NCBI GenBank assembly: GCA_029204225.1
Contig: CM055094.1
Location: forward strand, 25,723,041-25,787,040
Source of the DNA: Diphasiastrum complanatum
Lineage: Eukaryota; Streptophyta; Lycopodiopsida; Lycopodiales; Lycopodiaceae
Reading direction: 5' to 3'
DNA length: 64,000 nucleotides
The notes below the pieces were generated by a model. The model was not told the DNA's origin and did no database searches. It saw nothing but the letters and a program-made list of their open reading frames with translations. Positions 57,300-64,000 of the stretch are shown here, in pieces. Position numbers and translations under genes: made by a program. Position 1 is the stretch's first letter. Each line of letters begins with the position of its first letter.

Positions 57300-58450
57300 G
57301 TTTCTTCAACTTTTAGGTTCTGTCCTAAAGCACTTAGCACTCACTTTTCTCTCAACAAATGATAGATAAAGAGATCTATGAAGATTTAGGACCCTAAAAC
57401 ACTTCTATCTTGAACCTAGATGGTTTCCAAGCATAGAAAGGAAGATTGAAACACATGCAACACTTTGCACACACTAAGAATGGATTACAAAATCAAACCA
57501 ACCTGAACACACTCTTGCTTAAGCTCTCAAACTTTCCAGCAAGTGACCAAATCAAGTTATGGTGTGAAGAGTTACTTGCATTCTTAGAAAATACCCAAAA
57601 CTAGGATGCCAAGATTACCTAGTAATGAACAAACTTGATCAACATATGATCAACACACTAAGATATTGATTCAACCTGTAAAACCACATGTAAACCACAC
57701 TTCTAAAAGTTTATAAACTCCAGCAAGTGATAAATACAAGATTTAGAGGTGAATGAATGAGCACACTTAGTGAATCACAAGACTAGCTTCACTATCTTGT
57801 CAAATCTTGGTGTTTAGATGTAGATCTAAGATCACTTCACATGAGAATGTTCCTCAACCTGTTAAGAACCTGAAAACACACTTGCATAATGGTTAACACC
57901 TTCCAGCAAATGCTCCAATCAAATTACATAAGGAGAGTTACTTACATGCTCAACAAAGTACACCAAAATTTATGCCAAAATTGATGACAATCTTTACAAT
58001 ATGCTCTTCACAATGGAGCTTACAATATGTTCACCCAAAAAAGGGGATCTTTCATCCAAATGGGAGCTTTGCTCAGCCTTTAGGAGAATTACAACTCACT
58101 CAAAAGAGCATTTGTCATCCACTTAAGGAGAAGTTTCATCCACTTAAGGAGAGTGTTCATCCAAGAATGGAGATTGTCAACAATAGGATTGAAAAGAACA
58201 TTGTTAGTATTGAATATGCACAAGCCTCACAATCACAAATGATTAGGTGTTATGATCTGATCCAAAATAGTTTCTTTTCAGCCTCTGATCTTCAATAGAC
58301 CTGAAATATGCTTTTGATCCACAAGTTCAACTCACAAAACAAAGGTTAGTAAGATTTGATCAACAAAGCAATGCAAAATCATGCTAGAACTTGATCAAAC
58401 ATCCAAATATCACCAAAAATGGAATACTTACTGTAAATAGAAGCCAACCA
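57300..58450 (-). other. Element D leader (1.16 kb) with internal repeats
   Basis: Untranslated region between primer site and gag. Two blocks about 0.37 kb apart share, read on the plus strand, TCCAGCAA(G/A)TG, CCAA(A)TCAA and GAGAGTTACTTRCAT (about 57533-57580 and 57902-57945). Another short tandem near 58110-58150 repeats TCATCCACTTAAGGAGA. A plus-strand frame at 57972-58298 is antisense and has no family. Confidence 0.6.
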
Positions 58451-58462
58451 GCTCTGATACCA
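58451..58462 (-). promoter_or_regulatory. Element D primer binding site
   Basis: The minus strand reads TGGTATCAGAGC, immediately adjacent to the 5' LTR. Confidence 0.93.
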
Positions 58463-59117
58463 TGTGAAAAATACAGATCCTAAGTGGATCTAAACTCCAA
58501 GATCATTGGCTTGAATGCTTGCACTCCAAACTACATAAGCTAGGAATTGGCAACACATTCTATGCTACCTAGAATGCAAAGAACTTGATCAAAAAGCATT
58601 TATCACAAATGGAAACTTCCATAAACATCAAGTGCGGCCCAAAATAGCATTATACAGTCCATAATACATCAGCCTACCACTTTTGGAAAGCACCTAAGAT
58701 CATACACAATAGCTTGAAGACAATACACACAACAATGCTCTCAATGGAGGAAGAAACAATGACAATGATCTATTGATCTCAATGAAGCATACAAAAGGTT
58801 TCTCCAACCTGTTCTCCACGACTTCCCTACTATTTATGGATGAGGAAGATGACTCTCTCTCCTCTCTCTAGAAGGTACTTGACCCTAGATATTCCCTATA
58901 TAGGAAAAATAGCTAAAAATGGCTTATATGACCAAAATACATCAAAATGGTCTCATTTTGAAGGGTATGAAGTTTGACACTTCATCATACTGAAAAAATA
59001 CAGTAAATAAAAACATTGTGGCCTGGTTCACACGTGCAAAACTCCAGAACCAAAACTATTTACAATTTTAGCCAATTTAGGCCTCAAACTAGCTAGGAAA
59101 TGTTGACAATTTTCACA
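58463..59117 (-). repeat. Element D 5' LTR
   Basis: 655 bp, partner of 54606-55260. It would carry the promoter; the predicted TATA is near 58892-58900 (CTATATAGG on either strand). Confidence 0.95.
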
Positions 59118-59280
59118 CTGACTACATTCTGGAGGATTGTAAGAGCGATTCAGCTGGCAGTGTCCAACGGTCGCATCTGAACTCCATCTGAGCTGAAGAG
59201 AGTCGTGATTGATTCGCCTTCGAGAAAGTTTCGTGAATCCGACGAATTTCTCATCAGTCAATTACCTTTTCTTCTCATCA
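59118..59280 (+). mobile_element. C2 5' LTR, right fragment
   Basis: Continues the LTR interrupted by D: ACATTCTGGAGGATTGTAAG, GTCGCATCTGAACTCCATC, then GACGAATTTCTCATCAGTCA, ending TTCTCATCA at 59280 next to the primer site. It matches 61732-61878. Confidence 0.9.
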
Positions 59281-59292
59281 GTGGTATCAGAG
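59281..59292 (+). promoter_or_regulatory. C2 primer binding site
   Basis: GTGGTATCAGAG directly after the 5' LTR. Confidence 0.9.
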
Positions 59293-59395
59293 TGCACCCT
59301 GTCAAATTTTGACATAGCCAAAAGAAGCTATCAGATCCAAGAGGCCAAGCATTCAGACAATCAACCATCAACAAGGAAACAGACTTCAAGAAGCA

Positions 59396-60274
59396 ATGGC
59401 TTCAATTAGCAGCATGCAAAGCAAGATTTGCACGATACTTGATTCTTTAGGATCGAACTTTATAGCCTGGAAAGTTAAGACATCTTTGATACTCAAGGGC
59501 GAAGGACTCTCTCCCTAGGTGGATGGCACAGAAGAAATGCCTACAACAACAGGCAAGGAGCTACGCAAATGGAGGGAGAAAAACGACAAGGCAATAGCCT
59601 TGCTATCATCTTCCATCGAAGATAGTCTCACACTTGACCTGGCTACACTCTCCAAAGCTAAGGAGATGTGGGATGCATTGCTCGCCAGATTTCAGATGAA
59701 ATCAAGAAGTCAGATCATGATGCTAGAAGATCAGTTGACAAATTTGCAGCGGGATGGAAAAGACCTCACCTCTTTCGTAAGAAAGATGAAGGATCTGTTT
59801 CTATCACTACATAAGTCTGGAGCAGAGAATGCAATGTTAGCTGAGAAGCAGCTCACGTACCTGTTGAGAGCCTTACCCAGATCTTTCCAGACGACACGAA
59901 CCCTGCTCGCGAAAGATCCCGCCATGAACCTCAAAAAAGCGATTGTCGAGATTCGAGAGGAAGTCGAGGCTAGAGAACATCTGGATCACAAAGATGGTTC
60001 TGACCAGGCCCTCTACGGCGACAAAGAAAAATCAAAGAAGCAATTTAAGCCTAAGAGGGAGTCCAATCAAAGGCAGGATCGTGACCAGCAAGCAAAGGGA
60101 ACAAGCAAGGGCAACTGGAAGACCAAAGGGAGGTCGAAACAACAAGGTGCAGACAAGAAGACCTGTGTGAGATGTAAAAGAGACGGGCATACAGTAGATA
60201 CCTTCTGGCTCAATCCCAAGATTGAGTGTATCCATTGCCATAAGAAGGGTCACGCAGCCATAGATTGCCACTAG
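59396..60274 (+). pseudogene. C2 gag with two zinc knuckles
   Basis: ATG at 59396 (MASISSMQSKICTILDSLGS). TAG at about 59517 replaces the Trp of the PWVDG block seen in C1. The rest is open to TAG at 60272-60274: capsid blocks SRSQIMMLEDQLTNLQRDGK and AEKQLTYLLRALPRSFQTTR, then the Lys/Gln-rich linker and knuckles CVRCKRDGHTVDTF (last Cys changed to Phe) and CIHCHKKGHAAIDC. Confidence 0.88.
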
Positions 60275-60925
60275 AACCCAAGGAACAAATCAGCACAAAA
60301 CAGACAAGAGAACAACAATAGTTCTTCCTATGTCGAGGAGCCCGAGATCTCAAAGATGGGCGAAGAAAGAAAGAACAAAAATTGTTCAACCACCTACATC
60401 TATGAAGACGTGTGTGCAGCATCAACGTCTGACACACATGAAGTGATCCTAGATTCAGGGGCCACCTCACACTTCGTGACATCAAGACGAATAATGTCTG
60501 ATTTTAGAACTGCGGATCCCTCAAGATTCATAGTTCTTGGAGATGGATCTAGACATCAAGTGAACGGCATTGATTCATTGTGGCTCAACACCAATGGCAG
60601 AGAGAGACGACTTGAAGACGTTCTGTTTATGCCAACCCTCCAGCAAGACTTGCTCTTTGTAACAAGAATAGCAGATGAAGGGATGCATGTAACGTTTTCT
60701 AACGAAGCATGCAACGTGATTGACGTCAGTACCAACACTCTCATAGCTCAAGGCAGAAGGAAAGGCAACCTAGATCATCTGAAGGTGCGCCTACCTGAAG
60801 ATCAGATGCATCAGACCCATGACGACTCGCTAGACACTCTGTGGCACAGAAGACTCTGCCACATGAACTCAATGGCACTTTACCAAGCAAGTCATCATGG
60901 AGCGATAACAGGGGTCATCATCTCA
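60275..60925 (+). pseudogene. C2 protease and pre-integrase, joined to the LTR
   Basis: In frame after the TAG: YIYEDVCAASTSDTHEVILD, then the protease centre SGATSHFVTSRRIM (D-S-G intact), EDVLFMPTLQQDLLFVTRIA and pre-integrase TLWHRRLCHMNSMALYQASH. At about 60925 the sequence passes straight into the LTR, so integrase, RT and RNase H, and the first 37 or so bases of the LTR, are deleted. Confidence 0.87.
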
Positions 60926-61878
60926 AATAGGCTTGCTAGCTTTCAGCCCTTCGCCTGACAAAGATGTTCGCGAACTCGAACATCTGGAGACACGAAACAC
61001 GAAGAGTTTCGCGAACGCGAAAGTCAACAGAGACGAAGACGAACGGTTCGCGAACACGAAAGATCCACGAATGAGATTCCTTCGCGGTCCAGTACGGAAG
61101 AAGGCAGACGAGGTAAACGAAACCTGTTCAGCACTCACGCCCCAAGGAGTACCACCAAAGATCATGCAAGTACCCAGAAGTACAGTAATCTGATTTGATG
61201 GCATGACATCAGCAGATACTCCCTAGGTCGTGGCTAATCTGCCACTCTTGTAATTCTCTGGTTAGTTGTAGATGCTTAATCACTCTAATCTTAGATCTAC
61301 ACAGAGAGACCGTACTTACTGGATTATACTTGACATATAGATCAAAACAAAATACATAGAGTGTAACAGAGTGAAATAGTCTGATGCTAGTAAGCAATCA
61401 AGACGATATACAGAATACATGTCCACCTGCGCGCGAAGACAATTTTGTCTAGGATCAGAAGATCCAGTTGTCCGCTAGTGAAGCGAGACTACTACTCGTG
61501 AGAGAACCGTGTTTCTTTCACACCAACGCACTGCGTGGATTCACATGCAGTGCTTGAAGAAATTCAAAGAAAATTAAGATTATTTTCTTGTTGTGTCTGA
61601 TGTTGAATGTTGAATGCTTATGCTGATATTTCATATGTCTGAGTTTTCTTATTCATTTGAATTTCGCAATTTGGTTGAAACTAAGTCGAATGCTGCATTA
61701 ATTTTACGAACGTAGATCAGCAGTGACTGACTACACTCTGGAGGATTGTAGGAGCGATTCAGCTGGTAGTGTCCAGCGGTCGCATCTGAACTCCATCCAA
61801 GCTGAAGAGAGTCATGATTGATTCGCCTTCGCGAATCCGACGAATTTCTCATTAGTCAATCACCTTTCCTTCTCATCA
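60926..61878 (+). mobile_element. C2 3' LTR (start missing)
   Basis: Family C LTR from CTTGCTAGCTTTCAGCCC to TTCTCATCA at 61878. Near its start is a run of TTCGCGAAC-type words (60968-61090). It ends exactly against the exportin-1 exon. The adjoining bases are TACTC, the presumed target duplication, whose partner is lost with the truncated 5' LTR. Confidence 0.9.
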
Positions 61879-62060
61879 TACTCTTCATCTGAACCGTTGG
61901 CATAGGCTTCGAGAATATTTGTTACTAGTGGTAGTATGATCTGTGATTGGACCATAAAAATGGTATAAAACTTCATAAGTTTGGAGTCATTCGAATCTCC
62001 AAAGCTGAGAGCTGCAACTACTATCAAGGACCGTAAGGCCAAACTTCGATAAGCCTCACT
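61879..62060 (-). pseudogene. XPO1: Exportin-1 (XPO1/CRM1) exon fragment
   Basis: The minus strand encodes SEAYRSLALRSLIVVAALSF, then KFYTIFMVQSQIILPLVTNI and LEAYANGSDEE. It matches the plant XPO1 HEAT-repeat segment that normally reads YTIFMVQLQ...ILP...AYANGSDEE. Exportin-1 is the nuclear export receptor for leucine-rich signals. A plausible splice acceptor (pyrimidines, GCCCAG at about 62061-62066) lies just upstream. The exon is broken after SDEE by the C2 LTR. Several usually conserved residues differ (ALRSL for the LQCLTE-type block), so it was probably already a pseudogene or a diverged duplicate. No other exons were seen in the next 1.9 kb. Confidence 0.72.
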
Positions 62061-63796
62061 CTGGGCAACGATGGATAAGCAACAAGGGATTACCACAGGT
62101 AAGGTTTTAAACAAATCCGTAGACAAGGATAGAGCTTTTAGGGATTTGCAACTTACGATGGTTTCAATATGTATTTTTGTAAGCATACAGCAGTCAGGGA
62201 TAAAGAGATTGCAGGCAGAAAGCCAGAACACATTGATAATCCACAACGTGCAAGTAGAGAGTAGATAGGGATCGTAGATAGATGTTTGAATTGGCCAGAG
62301 GCAGATTTTGAGTAACAATTAGGTGAAAAAAGAGGGCACAAGTTGGATGGTTGGCCACAAGGTGGATTTTTAGGTCGTGGGTGAAGGAGCGTGGCCAGGC
62401 AGCGAGGAGGGATGGGGCCCCGTGGAGGAAAGGAAGCGCAAACCTACACTACACGAAGGCAATAAATGGGCACGTGCATTGCCACAGCAGGTAGGCAAAG
62501 CAGCGAGGGTCGTAGGAAGCTGTTCTTCCACGCAGACAGGAGTGTTCGCAGGCAGAAGAGCGTAGATCAGATAAAGAAGGGAGCTGCTGACAGATCGCAG
62601 ACAGAGTAGCGATGAGATTCCAGGGCAGCGAAGGCTCTGAGCATGGAAATCGTAGGGTCAGGTGATCACAAGAGGGCAGGGTGGAAAGAGCCGGACAGGG
62701 TAGCGATCAGGGCTTTGGGGAGGATCGCATACTCGTGTAAAAGCTTTTTCTGGCTTAATGTACCCTCTCGAACTTGCTCATTCGTCTCAGATTGCTCATT
62801 TGTGGTCATACTTTCCAACTTCCAAGCTTCCCACTTACAAGAATAACAATTGGAGGCTTAGAGGTGCACGTTAATAGCAAACAGAGAGGATTCTGGTTTA
62901 GAATAGTCGTCCTCAGAACGGAATATCCGCTACAGTGAAAATCTCAAGCCTTTGGCAAAAGGTTTGAGAACTTTTTCGGGCTATAAATGCAACGCAAAGC
63001 AGAGATACAGCCAAACTGTGATCTAGTTCTCAGCGCAGACGAAGACGCTCATAACAGAACTGTCACTTGATGTTTGGAGCAAGGGAGTTGAAAGAATGTT
63101 CAATGAGCATCGCAGGGGATTTAATCGCTAAAAATTGTTGAGAAGTGCTCCTGATCCATATATAAACAGGCCACATAGCATTACGACCGCCCGTACTGGT
63201 ATAATGAGCGCTCGAAGGATTTCAGACGAAAAAATGAAAGAGGCTCTTTCAGCAAGGGCCTCAGACTGGTTATAGTGCCTACGTGTTTCCTTGAGCAGTT
63301 ATGGATAATACTGAAGGCAAAGCTCCTCAATGCTTGTAAGAAATCCAGATTCAAACACACATAAAACAACAATATTACTAGCAAGTGGATTGCAAACAAA
63401 TCTCTGTCAATTCAATGAGACAGCAAAACTTTCCACAATTTTGCAGGCCTGTAACACAATGTTAGAAGGCTTCCAAATCCTCACAATCTGCAACCAAGTG
63501 TTAGAGGCAGCAAGGGCATAAACTCACAATCCACAAACAATAATCCAGAGAATAAACACGATGCTATAAATCAACCAACAGATCAATAGCAATGAAATAT
63601 AAGCAGTTTGCAGCAAAGATCCAACAAAGAAGTTAGAGTGGAAGGCACAAGGCAAATAGATCAGCCTCTTCTCCTTTCCTCCTCCTTGTCTCTGTGGGAT
63701 TGAACACAAATTGGAAGTGGAAGAGATGGGAGGCACCAAGCAAAACAACTTCTACTCCTTCCCTTTCTCTCCAAGCTTCTCCACACAAGTTCTCTT

Positions 63797-63799
<3 letters not shown>
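62061..63799. other. Unassigned; possible exportin-1 intron or unrelated
   Basis: No supported gene. 62380-62750 is GC-richer with short frames only. CTATAAATG near 62981 could be a TATA box, but no gene follows in view. Confidence 0.35.

Positions 63800-63844
<45 letters not shown>
63800..63844 (+). repeat. (CT)n microsatellite, 45 bp
   Basis: CT dinucleotide run. The remaining 116 bases to the window end hold nothing I can assign. Confidence 0.96.
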
Positions 63845-63846
<2 letters not shown>

Positions 63847-64000
63847 AAGATGACAATGACAATGTGAATGCTGTCCCACACCCCTCCCTATACGTAGGGG
63901 CTCAATGGGCTGGAGATGCACCCCTTTAAGAGATGGGGCACCTCCTTATGACTTTTTAAAAACTGCCTCTAAAAATAGGGCACTAGTCCAAATTTGTTTT

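Larger units (their letters stand above)
54601..59122 (-). mobile_element. Copia element D, recent, inserted in the C2 LTR
   Basis: Element proper is 54606-59117 (4512 bp), flanked by CTGAC (54601-54605) and CTGAC (59118-59122). The two LTRs, 54606-55260 and 58463-59117, are both 655 bp and differ, as far as I can see, only at two adjacent bases (TG/CA in the CACACGTG region). The ends are TGTGAAAA/TTTTCACA. Minus orientation: primer site 58451-58462, a 1.16-kb leader, gag at 57290, RT/RNase H to 55256, purine tract 55261-55270. Protease and integrase are absent. The intact borders and near-identical LTRs mean recent insertion, the youngest event in the window. Confidence 0.95.

Noticed and set aside
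57972-58298. Plus-strand frame of 108 codons in the element D leader
   Set aside because: Antisense to the element, made of short repeats of the untranslated leader, no family resemblance.

Overview
The window looks like nuclear DNA of a land plant with a large, transposon-rich genome. Three things point there: (i) two host genes with plant-type sequence, cryptochrome-DASH (CRY3-type; exons between 1590 and 6638, plus strand) and a broken exportin-1 exon (61879-62060, minus strand); (ii) at least eight Ty1/copia lineages with tRNA-Met primer sites (TGGTATCAGAGC), purine tracts and 5-bp target duplications; (iii) CACGTG G-boxes and long CT/CA microsatellites. I cannot name the species. The long introns and the variety of transposons would fit a gymnosperm, fern or lycophyte, but that is inference.

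Layout. 1-6.7 kb: 3' half of the CRY-DASH gene with a 3.8-kb intron. 8.1-9.8 kb: LINE relic ending in an 84-bp triplicated repeat. 10.1-12.7 kb: decayed copia gag-protease-integrase, followed in the same frame by a SET-like scrap and then a CACTA/TNP2-like scrap. 13.6-17.2 kb: LTRs and RNase H pieces of three further copia elements. 17.5-19.1 kb: duplicated microsatellite/51-bp minisatellite block. 19.3-19.9 kb: copia reverse-transcriptase relic. 20.2-24.1 kb: the most unusual part, a divergent gene pair consisting of an unknown ORF on the minus strand and, on the plus strand, a histone-H3-like protein with a long C-terminal extension. The pair shares a central region with six CACGTG boxes and has mirrored 5' UTR modules; an array of palindromes lies downstream. 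24.7-25.7 kb: decayed transposase-like ORF. 25.7-29.5 kb: copia B (integrase, RT, RNase H, 3' LTR). 30-37.4 kb: LTR-like repeats, including a 655-bp direct-repeat pair. 37.4-38.9 kb: copia E RT/RNase H relic. 39.5-43.25 kb: minus-strand decayed transposase-like region abutting a PBS and LTR of family B (43.29-44.27 kb). 46.6-62 kb: nested copia cluster containing solo LTR C0, element C1, element F, element C2, and a young, perfectly bounded element D inserted in the C2 LTR. C2 in turn lies against the exportin-1 exon.

How the parts relate. Most coding capacity is retrotransposon-derived and broken by stops, frameshifts and internal deletions. Only element D (identical-length 655-bp LTRs differing at two adjacent bases, CTGAC target duplications) looks recent, and it lacks protease and integrase, so it would depend on other copies. 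The histone-like locus is decayed too (TAG stops and a frameshift), but its architecture (H3 fold plus basic/acidic tail, symmetric bidirectional promoter, palindrome array) matches nothing I recognise and is the best candidate for an undescribed system. Start positions and exon borders were read by eye; no searches were run.
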